64,000 nt of DNA from Akkermansiaceae bacterium (GTDB lineage: Bacteria; Verrucomicrobiota; Verrucomicrobiia; Verrucomicrobiales; Akkermansiaceae): the NCBI GenBank assembly GCA_903906515.1, contig CAIVKO010000191.1, positions 1 through 64,000 on the forward strand, read 5' to 3'. Shown piece by piece: positions 30,842-41,620 of the stretch (position 1 is its first letter; each line of letters begins with the position of its first letter). A program made the translations under genes and the position numbers. Below the pieces are notes generated by a model, which did no database searches, was not told the origin of the DNA, and saw only the letters and a list, made by a program, of their open reading frames with translations.

Positions 30842-32275
30842 TCACGACCATCCGCCTCCGAGGGCTTTGTAAAGCTGGATATAGGCGATGGTGCGGTCGG
30901 TGCGTGTGCCGATGAGGCTATCTTCGAGATTGAGCAGGGTGCGTTGGGCGTCGAGCACGGCGAGGAAGTCGATTTCGCCCGCTTGGTAACGTTGTTGGGC
31001 GAGGTTGTTCGCTTCGCGGGCGGCGACGGTGGCTTTTTCAAGCGTGGCCAGGCGCTCGGCGGTGCGGCGGCAGGCGATCAGGGCGTCCTCGGTTTCCGAC
31101 AGGGCGGTTAGAACGGTGGAGCGATAGACCTGGATGGATTGTTCTTCGGCAGCAGTGAGGGCCTGGATGTTGGAGCGGATGCGTCCGGCATCGAAGATCG
31201 GGCTGGTGATGCCGGCGATGAGATTGGCAGCGGTGGTTTCCGGATTGAAGATCTTTCCCGCGCTCAACGCGGTGAGTCCGATGGATCCTGATAGATTGAG
31301 GGACGGATAACGCGCGGCATCGGCGGCGCGGGTGTTGGCGGCGGCGGCAAGGACCTGATAGCCTGCGATGCGGACATCCGGGCGCTGGCGGAGCGTGTCC
31401 GCCGGGATGCCGATCGCCAGGCTGCGGGCGGGGTCGGGGATGCCTTTGCCGCCGGACAGGGCGGTGTCGAGGCTGCCGGGATTGCGGCCGGCGAGGAGGG
31501 CCAGCCGGTTGCGGGTTTGGGATGCGGTTTGCTCAAGCGCGGGGATGGCGGCGCGTGCTTGTTCCAGACTGCTGAGTGCCTGGTTGGATTCCAGCGAGTC
31601 CGCTTCGCCGGCTTGCTGGCGCCAACCCGCGAGTTGCGAGGTTTGTTCGCGGGTTTTCACGTTAAGGCGGAGCACGTTGAGGCGGGCTTCGGTGGCGCGC
31701 AGGGTCGAGTAAGTGATGGCGATTTCCGAGGAGAGTGCGGCTTGGACCGAGTGGAGGTTTTCCTCGGCGGCTCCCACATTGGCGGAGGCGGCCTCGACGA
31801 TGTTGCGTCGTTTGCCGAAAAGGTCTGCTTCCCACGACGCGTCGAGACCGGCGGAGTATGAGGTGCCGGATTGAGTTCCGGTTAGATTGTTGTGGGTGCT
31901 GCGCGAGTTGGATGACGCGGAACCGGTGAGTTGGGGGAAGAGCGATGCGGCTTCCGCGTTGCGGCGGGCGCGGGATTCCCGGATGCGGGCCGAGGCGGAT
32001 GCGATATCGGGATTGGCATCGAGGGCGGTCCTGATCAGGCGGCTGAGCGTGGGGTCGTTGAAGCGGTCCCACCAGCGCGAAATGTCACGGGAAGGGGATG
32101 CGGTTGGAAACGAGCCTGCGTTCTTCCAGGCTGCCGGCAATGCATGAGTGCCACCGGGGCGCGGGGAGGAAAGCGAGCAGGCCGCCATGGCGAGTGAAAC
32201 CAGGATGGAACTTGTGAGAAAGCGGGCGGGCGGCATGTCGGATTTGAATGAAGATGCGGGACTCGCTGGTTTCAT
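30842..32275 (-). CDS. TolC/NodT-family outer membrane efflux lipoprotein
   Basis: 477 aa; WWDRFNDPTLSRLI, RPDVRIAGYQVLAA, YKALGGGWS motifs. Confidence 0.92.
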   Translation of the reverse strand: MKPASPASSFKSDMPPARFLTSSILVSLAMAACSLSSPRPGGTHALPAAWKNAGSFPTASPSRDISRWWDRFNDPTLSRLIRTALDANPDIASASARIRESRARRNAEAASLFPQLTGSASSNSRSTHNNLTGTQSGTSYSAGLDASWEADLFGKRRNIVEAASANVGAAEENLHSVQAALSSEIAITYSTLRATEARLNVLRLNVKTREQTSQLAGWRQQAGEADSLESNQALSSLEQARAAIPALEQTASQTRNRLALLAGRNPGSLDTALSGGKGIPDPARSLAIGIPADTLRQRPDVRIAGYQVLAAAANTRAADAARYPSLNLSGSIGLTALSAGKIFNPETTAANLIAGITSPIFDAGRIRSNIQALTAAEEQSIQVYRSTVLTALSETEDALIACRRTAERLATLEKATVAAREANNLAQQRYQAGEIDFLAVLDAQRTLLNLEDSLIGTRTDRTIAYIQLYKALGGGWS

Positions 32276-32310
32276 GAAGCGATGGAATCCGGACGAACCG
32301 GACAGGTTTG

Positions 32311-33624
32311 TCAGAAGTCCAGATAGATCTCGGTGCGGCGGTTGGCGCGGCGACCGGTCGGGTTGTCCTCTCCGGTTTCGGTGACGTTGGGGCGGCGCGG
32401 TTGGCTTGAGCCTTTGCCGAGGGTGGCAATCTGGCTTTTTGCGACGCCTGCGGCGATAAGAAAATCCCTGACCACATCGGCGCGACGGGATGATAAACTA
32501 TTGTTATAGTCGTTGGTGCCTAACGCGTCGGTATGACCGCTGAGGGTGAGTTTCTTGCCGGGATCGGCCTTGAGGATCATCGAGACGATTTCAAGCTGCC
32601 TGCGGGTGCGTGGGTTCATTTCGTCCTGATCAAACTCGAAGTAAAGCGCGAGGGTGTCACCGCCGGCGGGGTTCTTGACCAATGGCGAGTAATAGACATC
32701 ACCCCCTGCCACGCGGCGGGCGTAGTCGGCGAGGAGTTGGTCGAGGTTGATTTCGGAAACGATCCACTTGGAGGGAGCAGGCGGTTGCTTGAGGGTCAAT
32801 GAGAACTGGGCGCTTTGTTTGCCGTCGGAGGTTTCCACATTGGCGAGGAATCCGATGGTGTCCTGGCGCTGGAACATCGCGCGCAGCGGTTTGGATTTGC
32901 GGAGTTTGTATTCACCTTCCTCAAAGAGGATGCAGAGGCCGGCGATTTTCGCGTCCGAAACCATGGCGGGATCGACAAAAGCGCGGGCAAACTCGAAGTT
33001 CTGTTTGAGCACGGCTTGGACAAAAGCATCGGCGATATCGAGAGGATCGGGGAGAACCGTCTTGGGCAGCTCGGTTCCGGGAGATGGGGGCAGGGTGATT
33101 TTTTCGACGGACCATTTGCCATTTTTGCGAGTGAGATCTAGCAGAATCTTATTGTGATCGGGGTCCTGATCGGCGAGTTCGAGCAACCAGCGGGTGCGGG
33201 AGTTGAGTTCGAGTTCGCCGACCTCACGGATGCCATTGACCTCACGCAGGCGGAGGCCTGCGGCGTTGAGGGTTTTGAGGCGCGCGACGGCATCTGGATC
33301 GAGCGCGTCCTTGCCGATCAGGCGCTCCAAAGCGACAAGATCTCCAGATTCCAGTGCTTTGGCGATACGGTTGACGAGTTCTTCGGGACTGTTGGCGGAG
33401 GTGGCAACTCCCGGGTTTTCGGGAATGGATTTCGGTTTGTCCTGCGAGACGGGTTTATCGATTTTTCCCGGAACTTCCTGCTTTGCGGGCACAGTAGCGG
33501 GTGGATTTTGCGGCGTTTGAGCGATCGGTTTCACACCAGGTTTGATGATCAGCAACGCCACTGCCGAGATGGCGAGCAGGAAGGCAAGGCCCAGGAAGAA
33601 ATAGGGGATTTTGGAGCGTTGCAT
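32311..33624 (-). CDS. OmpA-family C-terminal domain protein
   Basis: C-terminal LTLSGHTDALGTNDYNNSLSSRRADVVRDFL...GRRANRRTEIYL. Confidence 0.88.
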   Translation of the reverse strand: MQRSKIPYFFLGLAFLLAISAVALLIIKPGVKPIAQTPQNPPATVPAKQEVPGKIDKPVSQDKPKSIPENPGVATSANSPEELVNRIAKALESGDLVALERLIGKDALDPDAVARLKTLNAAGLRLREVNGIREVGELELNSRTRWLLELADQDPDHNKILLDLTRKNGKWSVEKITLPPSPGTELPKTVLPDPLDIADAFVQAVLKQNFEFARAFVDPAMVSDAKIAGLCILFEEGEYKLRKSKPLRAMFQRQDTIGFLANVETSDGKQSAQFSLTLKQPPAPSKWIVSEINLDQLLADYARRVAGGDVYYSPLVKNPAGGDTLALYFEFDQDEMNPRTRRQLEIVSMILKADPGKKLTLSGHTDALGTNDYNNSLSSRRADVVRDFLIAAGVAKSQIATLGKGSSQPRRPNVTETGEDNPTGRRANRRTEIYLDF

Positions 33625-33676
33625 GGGGGCTGTGGGGATACGGGGGAAAATCGTCGGGAATTTCATCCAATCCACG

Positions 33677-35191
33677 TCAATCCTTGCGAGGAATGGCGGG
33701 GATGATCACGCGCAGGACTTTTTCCGAGCGCACAACATAGAGGATGGTGTCCTGCACGGCGGCCGAGCCGGCGAGATTCAGGAAAAAATCGTTTGCACCG
33801 CTGATATGGGTGTTGTTCACGGCCATGATTAGATCGCCGGGTTTGAGTTGATTGACGGCAAGGCCGTTCGGAGCCAATCCGGTGACGACCACCCCCCGGA
33901 AACCCTGCATCCGCTCGGGGACGGAGAGGTCGCGGACCTCGATGCCGATCGCCTGTAGGATTTCCTGGACATCACGGGTGCGGCCTTGGGTGGTACCACG
34001 CGGCGCTTGTGCCGTAGGCGTTCCCGAGATTCCGCTCTCGGTGATGACAGCGGTGAGTTCGAGTGACTGCCCTGCACGCCATACTCCCAATTTCACAGAG
34101 TCGCCGTCGCGGGTGTTCTGGACGAGTTTGAACAACTGCGCAGCCGATTTGATTTTTTTATCATTGAAGGAAACCACGATGTCCCGAGGCTGAAGTCCTG
34201 CCGCTTGTGCTGGAGAACCCGGCGATACGCCCAAAACGGCCGAGCCGTCCTCGCCGTCGTAGTTGAGCGATGCCCGCACTGAGGGGGTGATATCGCGCAT
34301 TTGCACACCCAAAAAACCACGGATCGGTCGGCCACGCTCGAGAATTTGGGTCAAGGCCTCCTTGACGTCGTTGGCGGGAATCGAAAATCCCACGCCTTGG
34401 AACCCGGGGTTTTCCTTGTCGGGAGAATAGATCGCGACGTTGATGCCGATGATTTCCCCGCGTAGGTTGACAAGCGGACCGCCGGAGTTTCCGGGGTTGA
34501 TGGCGGCGTCGGTCTGGAAGAGGTCGCGCTGGTTGTCGGAAATCGAGCGCTCCTTCGCGGAGATGATTCCCTGAGTCACCGTCTCTCCGAGGCCAAAGGA
34601 ATTGCCGACGGCGAAAACCATCTGACCGACCTTGATTTCGGATGAGTCGCCGAGTTTCAGTGGATCAAACGGGCCGTCTCCATCGATTTTGAGCACGGCG
34701 ATATCCAACAATGTGTCTTCGCCAATCAAGTGTGCCGGCAGGACCTTTCCACTGTGCAGGGTCACTTGGATTTGTTGTTGTCCGGCGATGACGTGGTGGT
34801 TGGTGACCACATGACCCTCTTTGGTCACGATGACGCCGGAGCCCTGTCCTTGTGTGGGATATTGTCGTTCACGGGCGCGGCCCCAGAGGTCGAGCATGTG
34901 TTCGGTGCGAACTCCGGCCGTATCGATGCTGACAACAGATGGCACCACCGCCTGAGTGAGGCTGGCGTATTCATCGTTCAGGCGCGCGAGCAATTCCACA
35001 TCACCCAAGGCCAACGGTGGCTTGTCCGGGAGGCTATAGTTTTCCGGGCGGAAATGATCGCCGCTTTTTGAAAATCCGAAGATTTCACGCAGGCTAACAC
35101 CCGTTCGGCAGGTCTTCATGGCGGTGACCGCCACAAATGCAGTGAAAAACACAGCGAGAAGTGCCAGCAATCGGCGGAATGAGGGATTCAT
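33677..35191 (-). CDS. Do/DegP/HtrA-like serine protease with two PDZ domains
   Basis: VVTNHHVI, DIAVLKID, INPGNSGGPLVN catalytic motifs plus two PDZ regions. Confidence 0.93.
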   Translation of the reverse strand: MNPSFRRLLALLAVFFTAFVAVTAMKTCRTGVSLREIFGFSKSGDHFRPENYSLPDKPPLALGDVELLARLNDEYASLTQAVVPSVVSIDTAGVRTEHMLDLWGRARERQYPTQGQGSGVIVTKEGHVVTNHHVIAGQQQIQVTLHSGKVLPAHLIGEDTLLDIAVLKIDGDGPFDPLKLGDSSEIKVGQMVFAVGNSFGLGETVTQGIISAKERSISDNQRDLFQTDAAINPGNSGGPLVNLRGEIIGINVAIYSPDKENPGFQGVGFSIPANDVKEALTQILERGRPIRGFLGVQMRDITPSVRASLNYDGEDGSAVLGVSPGSPAQAAGLQPRDIVVSFNDKKIKSAAQLFKLVQNTRDGDSVKLGVWRAGQSLELTAVITESGISGTPTAQAPRGTTQGRTRDVQEILQAIGIEVRDLSVPERMQGFRGVVVTGLAPNGLAVNQLKPGDLIMAVNNTHISGANDFFLNLAGSAAVQDTILYVVRSEKVLRVIIPAIPRKD

Positions 35192-35319
35192 GGGCGTGGT
35201 AGGTGACGCGGGAGATGATGCCCCGCGATCCACCGTTTTCCAAGCCTCTAAAACAGCGGGCTCTTGGAAAACTGAAATTTGGCGTCTCTTCCGCCTTGGC
35301 TAGGGCACCGGGGTTTGCC

Positions 35320-36288
35320 ATGATGCGCGTCATGCGAATCCTAGCAGCGTTCATTTGTGCGACGGTCATAATTTCCGAAGCGCGTTCCGAATCTCTCTCT
35401 TCGGCGGATCGCGAAGCATTGTTGGGCAGTCTGGAAAAACTCCGTGAAACTGCGAACTCCCATGTGGACGCCCGTTTCCGCTTGGCGCTGTCGGCATACC
35501 GGGAAGCTGTCGCAAGCGATGAGGCGGTGATCGATCTCTATCTGAAATGCATCGAAAAAATCGACTTCACTGACCAGAAAAAGAAGCCTTCTGAATTCCG
35601 CGAGTGGAAACATGCTCAGAGCGAGCATCTGGGAGATCCGGCCTTTAAGCTAGCGCTTCGTTACCAACTCCAGTGGCTCATTCTCACTTTGCGGGCATGC
35701 TCCGAAAAGACGACCTTTGAGTCGCTCGCGCCGGATGCACAGGACATCATTGACGGGATTTACAACAATGCCGAGCGACTCAAATCTCAGGAAAAAACCC
35801 TCAATCAGGCGGTGACTTCCACGGTTTTTGCCAAAGTTTACGAAGTCGCAGGACCCGAGAAGAAAAAGTGGCCGCTGTCTCCGGCGCATCTCGATTCCGT
35901 ATATGAACAGGTGATTTTCCCTGCGTTCCGCACGCCGTCCAAGCTCGTTCAACTCCGCACCGCATGGATCAAACGTATTAAACAGGAGGAAATCAAATTC
36001 GAGACCTGGCAAGAACCCGCCAAGACGGAAAAACGAAGCGGCATGGCGTCCGCAAAGTCGCCCGAATACCAAAAATTCGTTGAAGAAGTCATTCCCGAAC
36101 TCCAATGGGACATGGAAATGGACCTTTTCACCAATGGCGATGAGGGCGGTGCCGCCAAAAGAATGCTCGCTCATATCGAAAAACACATCAGCCACAAGTC
36201 GTCCCGCACTTGGGGTGAGGCTTTCAAAAACCTACTCATACCCAAAGCCGCCGCCCCGCCAGCAGCAGGTGCTCCACCCGCGCCCTGA
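35320..36288 (+). CDS. Hypothetical secreted protein
   Basis: Signal-peptide start MMRVMRILAAFICATVIISEARSES; no family recognised. Confidence 0.6.
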   Translation: MMRVMRILAAFICATVIISEARSESLSSADREALLGSLEKLRETANSHVDARFRLALSAYREAVASDEAVIDLYLKCIEKIDFTDQKKKPSEFREWKHAQSEHLGDPAFKLALRYQLQWLILTLRACSEKTTFESLAPDAQDIIDGIYNNAERLKSQEKTLNQAVTSTVFAKVYEVAGPEKKKWPLSPAHLDSVYEQVIFPAFRTPSKLVQLRTAWIKRIKQEEIKFETWQEPAKTEKRSGMASAKSPEYQKFVEEVIPELQWDMEMDLFTNGDEGGAAKRMLAHIEKHISHKSSRTWGEAFKNLLIPKAAAPPAAGAPPAP

Positions 36289-36406
36289 GGTCCGTCGCAT
36301 TTGGTGACGTCACGGGTATTGGCGGCGAGGTTTTCAGCGAGGCTTTACTTCTGCTGTGGTGTTGGCTCATCCTCCCGCCCCCGCAACCGTCTTCCCATCC
36401 ACACCC

Positions 36407-39253
36407 ATGACCGCCGCCGAGATCCGCAACAGCTTCCTCGATTTTTTCCGCGAAAAACAGCACACCATCGTGCCCTCCGCGTCGCTGCTCCCGCAGTCGC
36501 CAGGCCTGCTGTTCACCAACGCCGGGATGAATCCCTTCGTGCCGTATTTCCTCGGCGTCGAAAAAGCCCCATACGATCCGCCGCGCGCCGCCGATACCCA
36601 GAAATGCATCCGCGCCGGTGGCAAGCACAACGACCTCGAAGATGTCGGCTATGACACCTATCACCACACGTTTTTCGAAATGCTCGGAAACTGGTCGTTC
36701 GGAAACTATTTCAAGAAGGAAGCGATCTCCTGGGCATGGGAATTGGTCGTCGAGCGCTGGGGACTGCCGGCCCACCGTCTCTACGCATCTGTTTACGCAC
36801 CGAAACCAGGCGATCCCGGGAATTTCGATCAGGAAGCCTATGACATCTGGGCCGCTCTCTTCATTTCCAAAGGTTGCGATCCCGCTGTTCAGATCGTCAA
36901 TGGCAACGTCAAAGACAACTTCTGGATGATGGGCGAAACCGGCCCCTGCGGACCGTGCTCGGAACTGCACGTTGATCTAACACCCGAAGGCAACTCCGGC
37001 GGAAAACTCGTCAACAACGACTCCGACCTCTGTATCGAGATTTGGAACCTCGTCTTCATTCAATACAACGCCGAAGCCGACGGCACCTTCCGCGAACTCC
37101 CCGCCAAACACGTCGATACCGGCATGGGCTTCGAACGCGCCTGCTCGATCATCCAAGGCACCAAGGGCTTTACCGATTTCTCAAAAAAACCCTCCAACTA
37201 CGCCACCGACGTTTTCACGCCGATCTTCCGCAAGATCGAGGAACTCAGCGGCAAAACCTACGTCAATATCTATCCGGAACTCGGAGCCGACCGCTCGGTA
37301 TTCACCGAGGAAATGAAAACCGCGATCGCCTTCCGGGTGATCGCGGACCACTTGCGGACGCTGTCATTCTCGATCGCGGATGGGATCATGCCGGGGAACA
37401 ATGGAAGAAACTATGTGCTTCGTAGAATCCTCCGCCGCGCGGTGAGATACGGAAGACAACTCGGTTTCTCCGGAGACAAACCGTTCTTCGGCGCGTTGGT
37501 GGAAACGCTGGTGGGCGAGATGGGCGGGGTCTTTCCCGAGTTGAAGAACCGCAAGGATTCGATCCGCCAGACACTGGAACAGGAAGAGGCGAGTTTTAAT
37601 CAGACGCTGGATAGGGGGCTTAAACGCTTCGAGGAAGCGATGGGCGGTATTGAAAATAACGCTCTCTCCGGCGATGTCGCCTTCGAGCTCTACGATACCT
37701 TCGGATTTCCGATCGATCTTACCGAACTGCTCTGCGCCGAGCGCGGCCTCAACGTGGACATGCCGCGCTTCGAGGAACTCATGGAGCAACAACAGGAACG
37801 TTCCCGCGCAGCCCGTCAAACCAACGTCGTCCGCGCCCTCGATATTTCCACTGAAGCTGTCACCGAGTTCATCGGTTTCGACTCCGATGAATGCGATGCC
37901 GTTGTGTTAGAAATCCACCCACAGGAAGACGCTCTCTTCATCATCACCGATAAAACCGTCTTTTACGCAGAGATGGGCGGACAAGCCGGTGACACCGGCA
38001 CGCTTCAAGTGGCTGGGACTTCCAGTCCCAGTCTTCCTGTGACCGGCGTCCAACAAATCGGCAAAGCCCGCGCTCTGATCATTTCTTCATCCACAATCCA
38101 CGATCCACAATCCACGATCGCACCAGGCGACAAAGTCGTCCTGCGCATCGACACCACCCGTCGCCGCCCGATCGAAGCCCACCACACTGCCACTCACCTG
38201 TTGCATTGGGCGCTTCACGAAGCCGTGTCGAAAGATGCTTCACAACAAGGTTCATCGGTGGACGAAAACCGCCTGCGCTTCGACTTCAACAGCGCCGCCC
38301 TGACTTCCGAACAGATCGCAGCGATGGAGGAAATGGTCAACGGTGCCATCAAGCAGGACATGGCCGTCTCCTGGACAGAAGTGAAACACGCCGACATCAA
38401 GGACCGAAAGGACATCATGCAGTTCTTCGGAGACAAATACGGCGACATCGTCCGCGTCGTCGAGATCGGCGGCAAGCGCAACGCGCTCGACGGTTACTCG
38501 ATGGAACTCTGCGGCGGCACCCATGTCCGCAACACTTCCGAGATCGGTCTGTTCAAAATCAAATCCGAAGGCGCCATCGCCTCCGGCGTCCGCCGCATTG
38601 AAGCCGTTTGCGGCGAAGCGGCCTGGGCGCACCTCAACGAATTCGTCGAGAAATGGGACCACGAACTCAAGGCCGCCACCGCGAAACTCCACGCCGCCAA
38701 CGAAAAACTAACCGCCCTCGGCGAAGCTCCCGTGACCGTCAACGAGTTCCCGCACATCATGGGAGCGATGCTCGTAGAACGCTCCGACATCGGCGAGATC
38801 AACGCCACCTTCGCCCACGCCCAGCGCACGCTTGAAGAAACCCAGCAGGGTGCCATCGAAGCCGAGAAGCGCATCAAGAAGATCCAATCTGCGCAAGCTG
38901 CCAAGCTTGCGGATGAAGCTCTATCAGAACTCATCGCCAAGGGCGAACCCATCATCGTTTCCTTCGATTCCGATGCCTCGTTGCTCCAGGAGCTCCAGAA
39001 CGGTCTCAAGAAAAAAGCCTTTGCCGGGCCGGCTCTGCTCATCGTCGATGATGGCGAAAAACTCCACCTCGCCACCCACTGCGGACCGGACGCCCTGGCC
39101 AAAGGCCTCAAAGCCGGCGACCTCCTCCGCGACCTCGCAGCCATGGCCGGTGGCAAAGGCGGCGGCAAGCCGGATCAAGCGCGGGGTGCCGCGCCGGAGC
39201 GTGAGAAACTCACCGAGTTAAAGGCTGCGGCGGGAGAAATTTTGAAAGCGTGA
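36407..39253 (+). CDS. alaS: Alanyl-tRNA synthetase
   Basis: MTAAEIRNSFLDFFREKQHTIVPSASLLP; editing motif EAHHTATHLLHWAL; MELCGGTHV. Confidence 0.97.
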   Translation: MTAAEIRNSFLDFFREKQHTIVPSASLLPQSPGLLFTNAGMNPFVPYFLGVEKAPYDPPRAADTQKCIRAGGKHNDLEDVGYDTYHHTFFEMLGNWSFGNYFKKEAISWAWELVVERWGLPAHRLYASVYAPKPGDPGNFDQEAYDIWAALFISKGCDPAVQIVNGNVKDNFWMMGETGPCGPCSELHVDLTPEGNSGGKLVNNDSDLCIEIWNLVFIQYNAEADGTFRELPAKHVDTGMGFERACSIIQGTKGFTDFSKKPSNYATDVFTPIFRKIEELSGKTYVNIYPELGADRSVFTEEMKTAIAFRVIADHLRTLSFSIADGIMPGNNGRNYVLRRILRRAVRYGRQLGFSGDKPFFGALVETLVGEMGGVFPELKNRKDSIRQTLEQEEASFNQTLDRGLKRFEEAMGGIENNALSGDVAFELYDTFGFPIDLTELLCAERGLNVDMPRFEELMEQQQERSRAARQTNVVRALDISTEAVTEFIGFDSDECDAVVLEIHPQEDALFIITDKTVFYAEMGGQAGDTGTLQVAGTSSPSLPVTGVQQIGKARALIISSSTIHDPQSTIAPGDKVVLRIDTTRRRPIEAHHTATHLLHWALHEAVSKDASQQGSSVDENRLRFDFNSAALTSEQIAAMEEMVNGAIKQDMAVSWTEVKHADIKDRKDIMQFFGDKYGDIVRVVEIGGKRNALDGYSMELCGGTHVRNTSEIGLFKIKSEGAIASGVRRIEAVCGEAAWAHLNEFVEKWDHELKAATAKLHAANEKLTALGEAPVTVNEFPHIMGAMLVERSDIGEINATFAHAQRTLEETQQGAIEAEKRIKKIQSAQAAKLADEALSELIAKGEPIIVSFDSDASLLQELQNGLKKKAFAGPALLIVDDGEKLHLATHCGPDALAKGLKAGDLLRDLAAMAGGKGGGKPDQARGAAPEREKLTELKAAAGEILKA
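38013..38031. repeat. Perfect palindrome CTGGGACT-TCC-AGTCCCAG inside alaS
   Basis: 8-bp stem, 3-nt loop, in-frame in the alaS editing region. Confidence 0.85.
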
Positions 39254-39331
39254 AATTCAATCCGAAGGCTTTCAGAAATGTAGAACATCGGCCGTGTGCG
39301 ACCATCAGAGGTGGCATTGACATTCATCCAC

Positions 39332-39889
39332 CTACCTCAACCCCGCCGCGATATCGGAAGCCAGGCGCGAGAGCAGGCGCGATTGCGCGGCGACGAGCGG
39401 TTGGTAGCCGTCGGACTCCAGCGCTTCACGGTCCACAAACGTGCGGGATGCCCTGAGCTTACGGTCCGGCAGCGAGTAGGCGCGCCAACCGGCCTCGATC
39501 ACCGCGTAGCCGTCGCCGCCACCGTGAAGCTGGCGGATGTCCAGGGTGACCTGATAGCGCAACCCATCATCACCCTTCCACGGATAGGTGACGACGTTGC
39601 CGGTTCCCATGCGCCGGCCAAGATTGGTGGCCGTGACGCGGGCAATCGATGCGGAGAGATCGCCAGCCCATCGGTGATCCTCCGCCACCGAGAGTTGATT
39701 CGGAGATTCCGCGATGACCAGGTTCGAGCGGTCGATGTATTCCGCCAAGGTGACCGGTCCCACACCGATACCGATGCCGCTTCCGGAAGGTGCCGGACCA
39801 TCGGAGGTCAGGACATAGAACGACTTGGAGCCCGACGCGCAACCGAGCAGCAAAAGAGCGGAAAAACAGCTGAGGAGTTTATGCATCAT
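39332..39889 (-). CDS. pqiC: PqiC-like ABC transport auxiliary lipoprotein
   Basis: 185 aa lipoprotein directly downstream of the MCE-domain gene; YVL...VGPVTLAEYIDRSNLVIAESPNQL. Confidence 0.8.
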   Translation of the reverse strand: MMHKLLSCFSALLLLGCASGSKSFYVLTSDGPAPSGSGIGIGVGPVTLAEYIDRSNLVIAESPNQLSVAEDHRWAGDLSASIARVTATNLGRRMGTGNVVTYPWKGDDGLRYQVTLDIRQLHGGGDGYAVIEAGWRAYSLPDRKLRASRTFVDREALESDGYQPLVAAQSRLLSRLASDIAAGLR

Positions 39890-39904
39890 CGATATTGTTA
39901 GAAA

Positions 39905-41620
39905 TCAACGTCCGCCGTGCGGAGCCTTCGGTTGCGGGTTGCCCGAGGAATCGCGGCCGAAGATCAGCGAATTCGGTTTTTCATCGATGGTGGTGGTAGC
40001 GGATTTGATCGCGCGCAGCGAGGCCCGCAGCTCGTCGAGCGTGCGCAGCAGGTCGCCTTGGACGGCACCGTCCGGACCCACACTGACGGCCAGTGTCTGG
40101 AGTTTTTCAAGTGTCTTACGGAGATCGGCGGGAAGCTCCTTGAATTGCGGATCATCCAAAATCGCACGTGCCGCCGTGGAAGTGGCCTCGATGTCTTTGA
40201 GAGTGGTGCGTGCATCGGCGATGGTGGTCTTAGCCTCCTGCGCGGCGGCGGCGATGTCGTTCATGGTCTTATCGATCGGCAGCGCCTGGAGCTTGTCGAG
40301 AATGGCTGTGACCTTCGCCTCAAGTTGGGCCAACCCGGATGAAACCGTGGGCAAGGTGGTGAATTTCCCGGATTGCCCGAGCTCCGCACGACGGGCGTCC
40401 TTGTAGTAATCCAGATCCACATACATCGCCCCGGTGAACAGGTTGCCCGTCTTGAGCGCCGCCCGCAATCCTCTCTCCACCGCCAGTTTGACAAACTCCG
40501 AATCCGGCGTGGACATCTCGTGCCCAGTCTCAGGACGCATCAGTGACGGATCGATCTCTATCAAAACCGGAATCCGCGGATCCAACACCGACGGGATCAA
40601 ATCAAACGAAACCTCGACCACCCGCCCGACGGGGATGCCGCGGAATTCCACCGGAGCTTTCACAGCAAGACCGCGCACCGTCTGATCGAACAGCAGGACA
40701 AATCGAACCGTAGGATTGAAGGTGGCCTTGAGTGCGGCATCCTGATCTGGGTGCAAAGGGAAAACCGCACCATCGGCTGTTGACTTGCCGGGTTGCTCGC
40801 CGGGACTCACCCCGAAACAAACGCCGCCGGAAACCATCGCCTGGAACGATGGCGTGCGCACCTTGAATCCATCCGCACCGGCGCTGATATCGATGCCGCT
40901 GGTATTCCAAAACCGGGTGTTTTCCGTCACCAGATGGCTGTATTCCTCGCCGATAAAGGCATTGTAAGTCACCAACAGCCCGTCCTTGGCCAATTTTCGT
41001 CCTTCGATCCGGCCGACTTCGAAGCCACGGTAGTAGATCGGCGAGCCGACTGATAGAAATCCGGCTTCATCCGCAGTGAGGATGAGCCGCAATCCCGGCA
41101 CGCTGCGGTTGGTGGCGGGCGGCGTTTCATCTCCCACGAAATGATTGACTCTGGACTCGCCGATTGGGCCGGGATCCATCTCGATGTAGGCACCGGTGAT
41201 CAGGGTGTCCACACCGGAAAACTCGGTGGCGGAGAGCCGCGGCTTGACCACCCAAAAACGAGTACCTCGCCGCAAAAGTCCTTCCGAATCACTATTCAAC
41301 TCGAGTCGCACCAACACGGATTTCAGATCCTCCGCCAGTTTGACATGCTTGACCATACCCACCTTCACCGACCGGCAACGCACCTCGGTTTTCCCCGCGC
41401 CGATGCCGCCTGCGGTTTCAAAACTGACGATGGCCTCAGGCCCTTGGCTGGCGAAATTCTGATATAGCAGCCAGACGCCTAACAACAATGCCACCCCCGG
41501 CACGAACCAGACCATGTTCCAACGCCGGGACCTGCCGATATCCGGCGTGGCGGGTGCCGCGGGCGGCCTGGCAGGAGCAGCGGGCGGCGGCGCAGGCAGA
41601 GCTGTGTTTTCTTCGGTCAA
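39905..41620 (-). CDS. pqiB: MlaD/MCE-domain protein PqiB
   Basis: 571 aa; N-terminal TM, repeated MCE modules (GSPIYYRGFEVGRIEG, PVEFRGIPVGRVVEV). Confidence 0.9.
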   Translation of the reverse strand: MTEENTALPAPPPAAPARPPAAPATPDIGRSRRWNMVWFVPGVALLLGVWLLYQNFASQGPEAIVSFETAGGIGAGKTEVRCRSVKVGMVKHVKLAEDLKSVLVRLELNSDSEGLLRRGTRFWVVKPRLSATEFSGVDTLITGAYIEMDPGPIGESRVNHFVGDETPPATNRSVPGLRLILTADEAGFLSVGSPIYYRGFEVGRIEGRKLAKDGLLVTYNAFIGEEYSHLVTENTRFWNTSGIDISAGADGFKVRTPSFQAMVSGGVCFGVSPGEQPGKSTADGAVFPLHPDQDAALKATFNPTVRFVLLFDQTVRGLAVKAPVEFRGIPVGRVVEVSFDLIPSVLDPRIPVLIEIDPSLMRPETGHEMSTPDSEFVKLAVERGLRAALKTGNLFTGAMYVDLDYYKDARRAELGQSGKFTTLPTVSSGLAQLEAKVTAILDKLQALPIDKTMNDIAAAAQEAKTTIADARTTLKDIEATSTAARAILDDPQFKELPADLRKTLEKLQTLAVSVGPDGAVQGDLLRTLDELRASLRAIKSATTTIDEKPNSLIFGRDSSGNPQPKAPHGGR

